Below are positions 16,071-24,734 of a stretch of 64,000 nt of DNA, in pieces. The first letter of the stretch is position 1; the number at the start of each line of letters is the position of its first letter. The position numbers and the translations under genes were made by a program. Source of the DNA: Streptomyces sp. SAT1 (GTDB lineage: Bacteria; Actinomycetota; Actinomycetes; Streptomycetales; Streptomycetaceae); assembly GCF_001654495.1 (NCBI RefSeq), contig NZ_CP015849.1, positions 5,621,001 through 5,685,000 on the forward strand, written 5' to 3'. A model generated the notes under the pieces. The model did no database searches. It was not told the DNA's origin and saw only the letters and a list, made by a program, of their open reading frames with translations.

Positions 16071-18944
16071 ATGCAGACCTCGTCGGACCGGCATGCGTAC
16101 CCCGCCCACTGGGAGGCCGACGTGGTGCTGCGCGACGGGGGCACGGCACGGATCCGGCCCATCACCGCCGAGGACGCCGACCGGCTGGTCAGCTTCTACG
16201 AGCAGGTGTCGGACGAGTCCAAGTACTACCGCTTCTTCGCGCCCTACCCGCGCCTGTCCGCCAAGGACGTCCACCGCTTCACGCACCATGACTTCGTGGA
16301 CCGGGTGGGGCTCGCGGCCACCGTCGGCGGCGAGTTCATCGCCACCGTACGCTACGACCGCATCGGCCCCGCCGGAGCGCCCGGCCCGGCGCCCGCCGAC
16401 GAGGCCGAGGTCGCCTTCCTGGTGCAGGACGCCCACCAGGGCCGCGGGGTAGCCTCCGCCCTGCTGGAGCACATCGCGGCCGTCGCCCGCGAGCGCGGCA
16501 TCCGCCGTTTCTCCGCCGAGGTGCTGCCCGCGAACACCAAGATGATCAAGGTGTTCACCGACGCCGGGTACACCCAGAAGCGCAGCTTCGAGGACGGTGT
16601 CGTCCGACTGGAGTTCGACATCGAGCCGACGGACCGCTCGCTGGCCGTGCAGCGCGCGCGGGAGCAGCGCGCGGAGGGGCGCTCGGTGCGGCGGCTGCTG
16701 CTGCCCGGCTCGGTCGCCTTGATCGGCGTCGGCCGCGGCCCCGCGAGCGTGGGCCGCGGCATCCTCGGCCATCTGCGCGAGGCCGGGTTCACCGGCCCGC
16801 TGTACGCCGTCAACCGCGCCTTCGAGGAGGAGCGCGCGGAGATCGACGGGGTGCCCGCCCACCGCTCGGTGCGGGACATCGCCCAGCCGGTCGACCTCGC
16901 CGTGGTCGCCGTACCGGCCGAGCGCGTCCCCGAGGCGGTCGCCGAGTGCGGCGAGCACGGGGTGCAGGGGCTCGTCGTGATCTCCGCCGGGTACGCGGAG
17001 AGCGGGCCCGAGGGCCGCGAGCGGCAGCGGGCCCTCGTCCGGCAGGCACGCGCGTACGGCATGCGGATCATCGGCCCGAACGCCTTCGGGATCATCAACA
17101 CCGCGCCCGGCGTCCGCCTCAACGCCTCGCTCGCCCCCGAGATGCCCCGGCCCGGCCGGATCGGCATGTTCACCCAGTCCGGTGCCATCGGCATCGCGCT
17201 GCTCTCCCGGCTGCACCGGCGCGGCGGCGGGGTCACCGGCGTGACCGGCGTCTCCACCTTCGTCTCGGCGGGCAACCGCGCGGACGTCTCGGGCAACGAC
17301 GTCCTCCAGTACTGGTACGACGACCCCGGCACCGATGTGGCGCTGATGTACCTGGAGTCCATCGGCAACCCGCGCAAGTTCACCCGGCTGGCCCGGCGCA
17401 CGGCGGCGGTGAAGCCGCTGGTGGTGGTGCAGGCCGCGGGCGCCCCGCAGGGCCACGCCGTGCGCGCGACCCGGCTGCCGCACGCGACGGTGTCCGCGCT
17501 GCTGCGCCAGGCCGGGGTGATCCGGGTGGACACCATCACGGAACTGGTCGACACCGGGCTGCTGCTGGCCCGGCAGCCGCTGCCCGCCGGGTCGCGGGTG
17601 GCGATCCTCGGCAACTCCGAGTCGCTGGGCGTGCTCACCTACGACCGCTGCCTGGCCGAGGGGCTGCGGCCGCAGCCGCCGCACGACCTGACGACGGCCG
17701 CCTCGGCGGAGGACTTCCGCGCCGCGCTGGCGCGGGCGCTGGCCGACGAGAGCAGCGACGCGGTCGTCGTCACCGCGATCCCCGCCGTGGGGGAGGGCGC
17801 CGCCCAGGACGCCGCCCTCGCCGGGGCGCTGCGCTCGGCCGCCCTGGCGAACCCGGCCAAGCCGGTCCTCGTCGTCCACGTCGAGCTCGGCGGCCTCGCC
17901 GAGGCCCTGTCGGCGGCGGCCAGCACGGGCCCCCAGTCCGGTGGGTCCCTTCCGCAGCCTCCGGCCCCGGGTGCCGCTGCGGTCACCGGCACCCCCGGCG
18001 TCCCGCCGGACGCGGAAGCCACCGCGGCCGCAAGCAGCCCACCAGGCCCGGAGACACCCCCTGGCCCGGAGACACCCGCCCCCCGGCTGATCCCCGCCTA
18101 CCCCGCCGCCGAGCGGGCCGTGCGGGCGCTCGCCGAGGCGGTGCGGTACGGGCAGTGGCGGCGCGAGGCGGCCGAGCCCGGCAAGGTGCCGGAGTACGAG
18201 GACATCGACGAGAAGGGCGCCGCCGCGCTCATCGCCGGCCTCCTGGACCGCGGGCAGGGCCTCACGCCCGGCGCCGAGGACACCTGCGCGCTGCTCGGCC
18301 GCTACGGCATCCCCGTCCGCCGGGCCGTCCCCGCGCCCACCGCCGACGCCGCCGCAGAGGCCGCCCGCACCCTCGGCTACCCGGTCGCCCTGAAGGCCAC
18401 CGCCCCGCACCTGCGCCACCGCGCCGACCTGGGCGGCGTCCGCCTCGACCTCGCCGACGAGGAGCAACTGCGCCGCTCCTACGCCGAGTTGACCGAGCTG
18501 TTCGGCAGCCCGCAGGAGGTGCGGCCGGTGGTGCAGACCATGGCGCCCCGGGGCGTCGACACCGTCGTGCGGTCGGTCATCGACCCGGCGGCCGGCGCGG
18601 TGCTCTCCTTCGGCCTCGCCGGAGCCCCCTCCCAGCTGCTCGACGACATGGCCCACCGCCTGGTCCCGGTCACCGGCCGGGAGGCCACCTCCATGATCCG
18701 CTCCATCCGCACCGCCCCCCTGCTGTTCGGCTGGCGCGGCTCGGCGCCGGTCGACACCCCCGCCCTGGAGGAACTGCTGCTGCGCGTCTCCCGGCTCGTC
18801 GACGACCACCCCGAGGTCGTCGCCGTCACCCTGGAGCCGGTCGTCGTCGCCCCGCGCGGGGTGAGCGTCCTCGGCGCGAGCGTGCGCCTGGCCCCGCCGC
18901 CCGTCCGCGACGACCTCGGCCCGCGCACCCTCCCGGCGTACTGA
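16071..18944 (+). CDS. PatA-type protein acetyltransferase (GNAT + ADP-forming acyl-CoA synthetase-like)
   Basis: The 957-residue protein begins with a GNAT domain (about 1-185, acetyl-CoA loop QGRGVASALL). The CoA-binding and ligase domains of the NDP-forming acyl-CoA synthetases follow (about 210-610, GxSGA as TQSGAIGIALL). A Pro/Ala linker (about 620-680) and an ATP-grasp domain (from about 700) complete it. In E. coli Pat/YfiQ the GNAT domain is last. Here it is first, as in the S. lividans PatA that acetylates acetoacetyl-CoA synthetase. The region corresponding to the phosphohistidine loop reads RLPHATVSALL, not the usual SHTG context, so the synthetase part is probably non-catalytic. 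A GTACGCT -10-like box eight bases upstream suggests a leaderless transcript. Confidence 0.9.
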   Translation: MQTSSDRHAYPAHWEADVVLRDGGTARIRPITAEDADRLVSFYEQVSDESKYYRFFAPYPRLSAKDVHRFTHHDFVDRVGLAATVGGEFIATVRYDRIGPAGAPGPAPADEAEVAFLVQDAHQGRGVASALLEHIAAVARERGIRRFSAEVLPANTKMIKVFTDAGYTQKRSFEDGVVRLEFDIEPTDRSLAVQRAREQRAEGRSVRRLLLPGSVALIGVGRGPASVGRGILGHLREAGFTGPLYAVNRAFEEERAEIDGVPAHRSVRDIAQPVDLAVVAVPAERVPEAVAECGEHGVQGLVVISAGYAESGPEGRERQRALVRQARAYGMRIIGPNAFGIINTAPGVRLNASLAPEMPRPGRIGMFTQSGAIGIALLSRLHRRGGGVTGVTGVSTFVSAGNRADVSGNDVLQYWYDDPGTDVALMYLESIGNPRKFTRLARRTAAVKPLVVVQAAGAPQGHAVRATRLPHATVSALLRQAGVIRVDTITELVDTGLLLARQPLPAGSRVAILGNSESLGVLTYDRCLAEGLRPQPPHDLTTAASAEDFRAALARALADESSDAVVVTAIPAVGEGAAQDAALAGALRSAALANPAKPVLVVHVELGGLAEALSAAASTGPQSGGSLPQPPAPGAAAVTGTPGVPPDAEATAAASSPPGPETPPGPETPAPRLIPAYPAAERAVRALAEAVRYGQWRREAAEPGKVPEYEDIDEKGAAALIAGLLDRGQGLTPGAEDTCALLGRYGIPVRRAVPAPTADAAAEAARTLGYPVALKATAPHLRHRADLGGVRLDLADEEQLRRSYAELTELFGSPQEVRPVVQTMAPRGVDTVVRSVIDPAAGAVLSFGLAGAPSQLLDDMAHRLVPVTGREATSMIRSIRTAPLLFGWRGSAPVDTPALEELLLRVSRLVDDHPEVVAVTLEPVVVAPRGVSVLGASVRLAPPPVRDDLGPRTLPAY

Positions 18945-19037
18945 CGGCCCGCCGACGGCCCGCCGACCGGTTCGCCCGGACGTTCCCCGCGACGAACCGG
19001 TGCCTGGCAGTCAGTGCCTCCCCGTAGGATGGACGGC

Positions 19038-19625
19038 ATGGCCAAGACCAGTACGACGACCCAGGGGCTGCGGGCGGCGATCGAACGCAGCGGCTACTAC
19101 CCGGCTCTCGTGGCCGAGGCGGTGGAGGCCGCCGTGGGCGGCGAGCCCATCCGGTCGTACCTGGTCCACCAGGAGACCACCTTCGACCAGAACGAGGTAC
19201 GGCGGCACGTCACCGTGCTCGTCCTCACCGGCAACCGCTTCATCGTCAGCCACACCGACGAGCAGGCGGCCGACAGCACCTCCCCGACGCCGTACGCCAC
19301 GACGTCCACCGAATCGGTGAAGCTCGGCCGGATCTCGTCGGTCGTGGTGAGCCGGGTCGTCGCCAACCCGGAGCAGTACACCCCGGGTACGCCGCCCCGC
19401 GAGGTCGTCCTCACCATCGGCTGGGGCGCCGTCTCCCGCATCGACCTGGAGCCCGCCGCCTGCGGCGACCCGAACTGCGAGGCGGACCACGGCTACACGG
19501 GGAACTCCACCGCCGACGACCTCAGCCTGCGCGTCAGCGAGGCGGGGGACGGCCCGGAGACCGTGCGCCAGACGCTCGCCTTCGCCCAGGCGGTCTCCGA
19601 GGCCACCGCGGACGTCACCCGCTGA
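19038..19625 (+). CDS. DUF5998-like conserved actinobacterial protein
   Basis: The 195-residue protein is soluble and mixed alpha/beta in appearance, with no catalytic motif I recognise. It contains a CxxxxC pair (CGDPNC) and the conserved-looking block TIGWGAVSRIDLEPAACGDPNCEADHGYTG, here partly quoted as TIGWGAVSRIDLEPA. The family name is assigned from memory of Streptomyces annotations. TAGGAT eight bases before the chosen ATG looks like a -10 box, so the message may be leaderless. An in-frame ATG at 19029 is the alternative start. Its stop overlaps the next ATG (TGATG), which suggests coupling with the phosphodiesterase-like gene. Confidence 0.7.
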   Translation: MAKTSTTTQGLRAAIERSGYYPALVAEAVEAAVGGEPIRSYLVHQETTFDQNEVRRHVTVLVLTGNRFIVSHTDEQAADSTSPTPYATTSTESVKLGRISSVVVSRVVANPEQYTPGTPPREVVLTIGWGAVSRIDLEPAACGDPNCEADHGYTGNSTADDLSLRVSEAGDGPETVRQTLAFAQAVSEATADVTR

Positions 19626-20818
19626 TGCCGGCCCAGCCCACCGCCTGGGACCACCCCGAGCCCCTCGCCGTCGCCTCCGCGCCCGTCCCCGCCTACGGAT
19701 CGGGCTCGCTCGCCGACCTGCTGCCCACCCTGGCCGCCGGCATGGACGTCCCCGCGACCACGGCCGCGATCCCCGAGCTGGCCCCCGCCGACCGCGCCTG
19801 CGTCTTCCTGATCGACGGCCTCGGCTGGGAGCAGCTGCGCGCGCACCCCGACGAGGCGCCCTTCCTGACCTCCCTGCTGGGCAGCTCGCGCGGCGGCACC
19901 GGCCGTCCGCTCACCGCCGGCTACCCGGCCACCACCGCGACCTCGCTGGCCTCCGTCGGCACCGGCCTGCCCCCGGGCGCGCACGGACTGCCCGGTTACA
20001 CGGTCCGCGACCCGGCCACCGGCACGCTGATGAACCAGCTGCGCTGGCAGCCCTACAGCGACCCGTGCGCCTGGCAGCCGTACCCCACCGTCTTCGAACT
20101 GGCCCACCGCGCCGGGGTGCACTCCGCACAGGTCTCCTCCCCGGCCTTCCAGAACACCCCGCTCACCAAGGTCGCGCTCAGCGGCGGCACCTTCCTGGGC
20201 CGGCTGACCGGCGAGGACCGCATGGACACGGCAGCGGAGCAGCTCGCCGCGGCCGACCGCGCCCTCGTCTACACGTACTACTCCGAACTCGACGGCGCCG
20301 GCCACCGCTTCGGCGTGGACTCCGACGCCTGGCGCGGCCAGCTGATGCACGTCGACCGGCTCGCCCAGCGGCTGGCCGAGCAGCTTCCGCCGCGCAGCGC
20401 GCTCTACGTCACCGCCGACCACGGCATGGTCGACATCGTCTTCGACGAGGAGCACCGCATCGACTTCGACGCCGACTGGGAGCTGCGCGCCGGTGTCGCC
20501 CTGCTCGGCGGCGAGGGCCGCGCCCGGCACGTGTACGCGGTGCCCGGCGCCGCCGGTGACGTGCTGACCTGCTGGCGCGAGGTGCTGGGGGAGCAGTTCT
20601 GGGTGGCCTCGCGGGACGAGGCGATCGACGCCGGCTGGTTCGGGCCCCGGATCGACGACCGGGTGTACGGGCGGCTCGGCGACGTGATCGCGGCCGCCCG
20701 GGACGACGTCCTGCTCATCGCCTCGGAGCGGGAGCCCAAGGAGTCCCTGATGGTCGGCAACCACGGTTCCATGACCCCGGCCGAGCAGTTCGTCCCGCTG
20801 CTCGAAGCCCGCCCCTGA
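19625..20818 (+). CDS. Alkaline phosphatase superfamily / nucleotide pyrophosphatase-type phosphodiesterase
   Basis: The 397-residue protein has no signal peptide. Metal-site segments of the phosphodiesterase branch of the superfamily are visible: FLIDGLGWE, YPATTATSLASVGTG (nucleophile Thr), YYSELDGAGHRFG, VTADHGMVD and VGNHGSM near the C-terminus. It should hydrolyse a phosphodiester or pyrophosphate bond. The substrate is not predictable from sequence. It overlaps the preceding gene by one base and precedes tdk by 58 bases, so a small operon is likely. Confidence 0.83.
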   Translation: MPAQPTAWDHPEPLAVASAPVPAYGSGSLADLLPTLAAGMDVPATTAAIPELAPADRACVFLIDGLGWEQLRAHPDEAPFLTSLLGSSRGGTGRPLTAGYPATTATSLASVGTGLPPGAHGLPGYTVRDPATGTLMNQLRWQPYSDPCAWQPYPTVFELAHRAGVHSAQVSSPAFQNTPLTKVALSGGTFLGRLTGEDRMDTAAEQLAAADRALVYTYYSELDGAGHRFGVDSDAWRGQLMHVDRLAQRLAEQLPPRSALYVTADHGMVDIVFDEEHRIDFDADWELRAGVALLGGEGRARHVYAVPGAAGDVLTCWREVLGEQFWVASRDEAIDAGWFGPRIDDRVYGRLGDVIAAARDDVLLIASEREPKESLMVGNHGSMTPAEQFVPLLEARP

Positions 20819-20876
20819 CCCCGCCTCCCGCCCCCTTCCCCGACCCGCGACCTCGCCGAAAGGTGCCCGCCCCCTC

Positions 20877-21536
20877 ATGCCCGAGCTGGTGTTCTTCTCC
20901 GGAACGATGGACTGCGGGAAGTCGACACTGGCTCTCCAGATCGAGCACAACCGCTCGGCGCGCGGGCTCGCCGGTCTGATCTTCACCCGCGACGACCGGG
21001 CGGGCGAGGGCAAGCTGTCCTCCCGCCTCGGCCTGGTCACCGATGCCGTGGAGGTGGAGGACGGCGTCGACCTCTACTCCTACCTGGTCGACCACCTCTC
21101 CCAGGGCGGCCGGGCCGACTATGTGATCGCCGACGAGGCGCAGTTCCTCGCGCCCGAGCAGATCGACCAGCTCGCCCGCGTCGTGGACGACCTGGAGATC
21201 GACGTCTACGCTTTCGGCATCACCACCGACTTCCGCTCCAAGCTGTTCCCCGGCTCCCAGCGCCTGGTCGAACTGGCCGACCGCGTGGAGGTCCTCCAGG
21301 TCGAGGCCCTGTGCTGGTGCGGCGCCCGCGCCACGCACAACGCCCGCACGGTCGGCGGTGTCATGGTCGTGGAGGGCGCCCAGGTGGTCGTGGGCGACGT
21401 CGACCAGTCCCCGGACGAGATCGGCTACGAGGTGCTGTGCCGCCGCCACCACCGCCGCCGCATGACCGCGGCCTCGGCCCGCGCGGCGGCCCTGTCCCCG
21501 GACGTCCTGCCCGTGGAGCCCGGCGCCCGCCGCTGA
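20877..21536 (+). CDS. tdk: Thymidine kinase
   Basis: The 219-residue type II thymidine kinase has P-loop GTMDCGKST, the DEAQF motif, and a zinc-ribbon with CWCGARA and the CRRHH segment. It phosphorylates thymidine for the salvage pathway. A GAAAGGTG ribosome site lies before the ATG. The C-terminal tail is Ala/Arg-rich. Confidence 0.94.
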   Translation: MPELVFFSGTMDCGKSTLALQIEHNRSARGLAGLIFTRDDRAGEGKLSSRLGLVTDAVEVEDGVDLYSYLVDHLSQGGRADYVIADEAQFLAPEQIDQLARVVDDLEIDVYAFGITTDFRSKLFPGSQRLVELADRVEVLQVEALCWCGARATHNARTVGGVMVVEGAQVVVGDVDQSPDEIGYEVLCRRHHRRRMTAASARAAALSPDVLPVEPGARR

Positions 21537-21955
21537 CCTCCGCACCCAGGCAGCCTGCGCCCGCGACCGCGACGGCCTGGCTGTTCTCGATCCGCCGCAC
21601 CGGTCCGCCGCACCGACCCGCCGTACCCGGGGGCCGTCGCCGCCGTCGCAGCCGTCGCAGCCGTCGCCGCCGTCGCGCCGCACGTGCGAGGCGCCGTACC
21701 GCAGGAGGCACCCGCCGCACCGCCCACCGCCCGCTACCCACCGCCCGCCGCCCACCGCCACGAAGGCGATCACGGGCGCGCGGGCGCCGGTCGTGCGGTC
21801 CGGACGGAGGCGGAGGTGCACATCACTCAAAAGGTGCATATCTTCACATCAGGTGGCGACCGGTCCGCCGTCCCGGAACGGACGGCGGACATCTTCGCCC
21901 GTCCCGCGTCCGGCGTACCGTCCCCACGCGAAGGAGCGCATGTGAAGGACCGCAC
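21537..21955. other. Gene-free region upstream of the urea/urease operon
   Basis: About 420 bases. The stretch 21620-21690 is a repeat of GCCGTCGCA/GCCGTCGCC units (CCGTCG period). The last 150 bases are more balanced and probably contain the operon promoter and the repeated motif listed separately. Small frames here have low-complexity translations and are not called. Confidence 0.5.
21815..21842 (+). promoter_or_regulatory. Direct repeat in the urea operon promoter region
   Basis: GGTGCACATC at 21815-21824 is followed by GGTGCATATC at 21833-21842, one mismatch apart and 18 bases start to start. A related CACATCAGGTGG lies just downstream (21845-21856). The spacing and position make an activator or repressor site plausible. 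It does not match the nickel-regulator (Nur) consensus that I remember. Confidence 0.4.
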
Positions 21956-22927
21956 GTGACGACCCGGCCCGCCGTGCCCCAGGCCCTGCCGCCCCAGGCC
22001 GGCGCCAAGGAAACGGCGCTCGGCGCGCTGCGCGGCGTGGGCCAGGTCGACCTGCAGCCGAGCCCGTGGACCTCGCTGGTCATCCTCGTGGCCCTGTGGG
22101 TGCAGGGCTGGCAGACGGGGCTCTTCGCCGTCATCGGCGCGGTGGTCTCGACCCTCACCGCCCGCGTCCTCGCCGTCGAGCGGGACACGCTGACCCAGGG
22201 CCTGATGACCTACTGCGGTGTCCTCGGGACCATCTCCATGGTGGTCTACCTCGGCCACCACCCCTCCACCTACGTGCTGGCCGTGGTCGCCGCCGTCCTG
22301 TGCACCCTGATCACCGCGGCCCTCGGCCAGTTGCTCGCCCCCGTCGGACTCAAGGCGTTCACCGGGCCGTTCTGCCTCGTCGCCCTGGTGATGGTGCTGG
22401 GCGCCCCCTCCTTCGCGCGCGTGTGGCACGGCACCCCGCCGACCGCGGTCACCCCGACCACCCCGACCAGCCCCGTCGTCCACTGGAGCGACCTGTGGCA
22501 GGGCTTCTTCACCAACGTCTCCCAGATCTTCTTCGCCGGTTCCTGGTACGTCGGCCTGATCATGCTGGCCGGCCTCTTCCTGGCCGGCTGGAAGGTGGGC
22601 CTCTTCACCGTGCTGGGCAGCGTCGTCGGGCTGCTCACCGCGTGGGCGCTCGGCGCGCCGGCCGTCCTGATCGGCCAGGGGATCTACGGCTACAACGCCG
22701 TACTGACGAGCCTGGCGTTCGGTGTCGTGCTGCTGCGCCCCACCGCGTGGAACTACGCCTACACCGTGCTGGCCGCCGCCGCCAGCACCGGTCTGACGGC
22801 CTCGCTCTCGGTGTTCTTCACCGTCTTCGGGAGCCACACCTTCACCTGGCCGTTCAACATCACCACCTGGGCGCTGCTGGCGGCTGTCCCCCTGCTGCCG
22901 CGCATCACGCGCGCCGACGACTTCTGA
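21956..22927 (+). CDS. Urea transporter (UT family channel)
   Basis: The 323-residue integral membrane protein has about ten hydrophobic segments in two pseudo-repeats, and each half carries the UT signature (LTQGLMTYCGVLGT; IGQGIYGYNAVLTSLAFG). The family conducts urea down its gradient. The start is GTG after GAAGGA. Its place as first gene before ureA shows urea supply to the urease encoded downstream. Confidence 0.88.
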   Translation: MTTRPAVPQALPPQAGAKETALGALRGVGQVDLQPSPWTSLVILVALWVQGWQTGLFAVIGAVVSTLTARVLAVERDTLTQGLMTYCGVLGTISMVVYLGHHPSTYVLAVVAAVLCTLITAALGQLLAPVGLKAFTGPFCLVALVMVLGAPSFARVWHGTPPTAVTPTTPTSPVVHWSDLWQGFFTNVSQIFFAGSWYVGLIMLAGLFLAGWKVGLFTVLGSVVGLLTAWALGAPAVLIGQGIYGYNAVLTSLAFGVVLLRPTAWNYAYTVLAAAASTGLTASLSVFFTVFGSHTFTWPFNITTWALLAAVPLLPRITRADDF

Positions 22928-23010
22928 AGAGCCCCGTCCCGCCGGGACCGCGCGGAGCACCCGCCCCGGCCGACCGGCATCCACCCGACCGTCCGAGAAA
23001 GGCGCGGTTC

Positions 23011-23316
23011 ATGAACCTGGCCCCCCGGGAAATCGACAAACTGCTCGTGTACGTCGTCGCCGACCTGGCCCGCAAGCGCCGCGGGCGCGGGCTGAAGCTC
23101 AACTACAGCGAGTCGGTGGCCCTCATCAGCGAGGCCATCCTCGAAGCGGCCAGGGACGGCCGCAGCGTGGCCGACTGCATGGAACTGGGCCGCCAGGTCC
23201 TCGGCGAGGACGACACCATGCCGGGCGTACGGGAGATGCTGCCGCTGCTCCAGGTGGAGGCCACCTTCGACGACGGCAACAAGCTCGTCTCCTGCCACGA
23301 CCCGGTCGGTGGCTGA
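23011..23316 (+). CDS. ureA: Urease gamma subunit
   Basis: The 101-residue protein starts MNLAPREIDKLLVYVVADLA and ends with LQVEATFDDGNKLVSCHDPV, both typical of UreA. It is one of three structural subunits of nickel urease. The next gene begins two bases after the stop at GTG and is not ureB but a CbiX-like protein. Confidence 0.96.
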   Translation: MNLAPREIDKLLVYVVADLARKRRGRGLKLNYSESVALISEAILEAARDGRSVADCMELGRQVLGEDDTMPGVREMLPLLQVEATFDDGNKLVSCHDPVGG

Positions 23317-23318
23317 CC

Positions 23319-24161
23319 GTGTCCCCGGGCACGGTGGTAGCGGTCGGCGGGCACGAGAGCGACGGGGGCCGGGCCCTGGGCGGGCTGCTGGACGCCGGGG
23401 TGCCGTCGGTGGGCGGCGGACGCGCGCTGCTGCGGTGCGTGCGTGCGCTGCGCGCCCGGGGCGAGCGGGTCTGCGTGGTGCCGATGACCCTCGGCCGGGA
23501 CCCTGACCTCGCCGCCGACGCCGCGCGCACCCTGCGGGCCCTGGCCCCCGACGAGCGCGCCGGGACCGTGCTGGCCGCGCCGTTCGGCACCGCGGACCAC
23601 CTGGTCGGCTGGCTGCGCGGCGCCGCCTGCCGGGCGCCCGGTGACGCGGCGCTGCTGGTCACCGCTCCGTCCGGCGGCCCGTACGCCGACGCGGACCTCT
23701 TCCGGATCGCCCGCCTGGTACGGCAGTACGGCCGGCACCGCACCGTCGAGGTGGCGCTGACCGGCGGCGAACCGGACCCCGCCGAAGGTGTGCGGCGCTG
23801 CCTCGCTCTCGGCGAACGGAGAGTCGTGCTGCTTCCGGCCGCCTGGGCGGCACCGGACAGTCCCGACCCCGCGCACTGCCGGCGGGGCGGACCGCTGCTC
23901 TCGCCCGCCGCCGTCGCGGGGGTCCTGGACGCACGGGTCCGCGAGGCGTGGGAGCGGTACGAGCGCTCGGGCGACGACGGTCTCTCCCGCGCCCTGTCCG
24001 CGGCCCACTCCCACTCCCACTCCCACTCCCACAGCCACACGCACGAACACGCGCACGACCACGGTGACGCGCACGCCCACGCGCACCGCCGCGCGGACAC
24101 CGCCGCACCACCCCGCACCGCGGCCCCACCCGCCCTCACCTCGCACAGGAGTCCACGATGA
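23319..24161 (+). CDS. CbiX/SirB-like chelatase-family protein with His-rich tail, inside the urease operon
   Basis: The 280-residue protein starts VSPGTVVAVGGHESDGG, resembling the N-terminal VGHGS-type metal-binding strand of sirohydrochlorin chelatases. CVVPMTLGRDPDLAAD follows and matches the VVPMF-type second segment. Residues from about 228 to 252 are an almost perfect alternation of His with Ser, Thr, Glu, Asp or Ala (around 14 His), followed by a Pro/Ala tail. The gene sits between ureA and ureB and overlaps ureB by ATGA, so its product is made with urease. A nickel store or nickel insertase role is inferred from position and His content. Classical bacterial urease operons (ureABCDEFG) have UreE as the His-tailed nickel chaperone, and no ureE is present here. 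Confidence 0.8.
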   Translation: MSPGTVVAVGGHESDGGRALGGLLDAGVPSVGGGRALLRCVRALRARGERVCVVPMTLGRDPDLAADAARTLRALAPDERAGTVLAAPFGTADHLVGWLRGAACRAPGDAALLVTAPSGGPYADADLFRIARLVRQYGRHRTVEVALTGGEPDPAEGVRRCLALGERRVVLLPAAWAAPDSPDPAHCRRGGPLLSPAAVAGVLDARVREAWERYERSGDDGLSRALSAAHSHSHSHSHSHTHEHAHDHGDAHAHAHRRADTAAPPRTAAPPALTSHRSPR

Positions 24162-24733
24162 CGCTCCCTCCCCGCTACCAGTACGGCGACGGCCGGATAG
24201 AGATCAACGCCGGGCGCAGGACGATCAAACTCACCGTCCGCAACACCGGCGACCGCGCGGTACAGATCGGCTCCGACTACCACTTCTTCGAGGTGAACCC
24301 CGCCCTCGACTTCGACCGCGACGCGGCGCTCGGCATGCACCTCAACATCGCCGCGGGCACCGCCGTCCGCTTCGAGCCCGGCGGCACCCACGAGGTGGAG
24401 CTGTGCGCGTACGCGGGCACCGGCCGCCTCACCGGCTTCAGCGGCCTGCTCAACGGCAGCACGGTCTCCCACCCGGCCCGCGTCGAGGCCGTCAGCCGGG
24501 CCCTGCGCCGCGGCTTCCGCGGCGCGGGCGGGCGGGAGACCGCTCCCGCCGGGACCCAGGGGGCGGGCAAGCCGGAAGGCGCAGCCGAGCCGGAGAAGAC
24601 AGCCGAGACAGCCGGGACAGCCGAGGCCGCTGAGAAGGCCAAGGCGGCCGGGAAGGGCAAGTCGGGCCGTGGGAAGGCCGGTCCGGGCAAGGCAGGTGCC
24701 CAGAAGAGCGCGAAGAAGAAGGAGTCCCGCTGA
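24158..24733 (+). CDS. ureB: Urease beta subunit with long Ala/Lys/Glu C-terminal extension
   Basis: Residues 1-115 are a normal UreB (VRNTGDRAVQIGSDYHFFEVN; FEPGGTHEVEL). Usual UreB ends near residue 105-125, but this protein continues to 191 residues. The extra 70 residues are low complexity, first Glu/Ala/Thr then Gly/Lys (EKAKAAGKGKSGRGKAG, ending KKKESR). The extension resembles a disordered basic tail and could mediate subunit or nucleic-acid contacts. It might also be neutral. The stop is one base before the ureC ATG. Confidence 0.93.
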   Translation: MTLPPRYQYGDGRIEINAGRRTIKLTVRNTGDRAVQIGSDYHFFEVNPALDFDRDAALGMHLNIAAGTAVRFEPGGTHEVELCAYAGTGRLTGFSGLLNGSTVSHPARVEAVSRALRRGFRGAGGRETAPAGTQGAGKPEGAAEPEKTAETAGTAEAAEKAKAAGKGKSGRGKAGPGKAGAQKSAKKKESR

Positions 24734-24734
24734 C

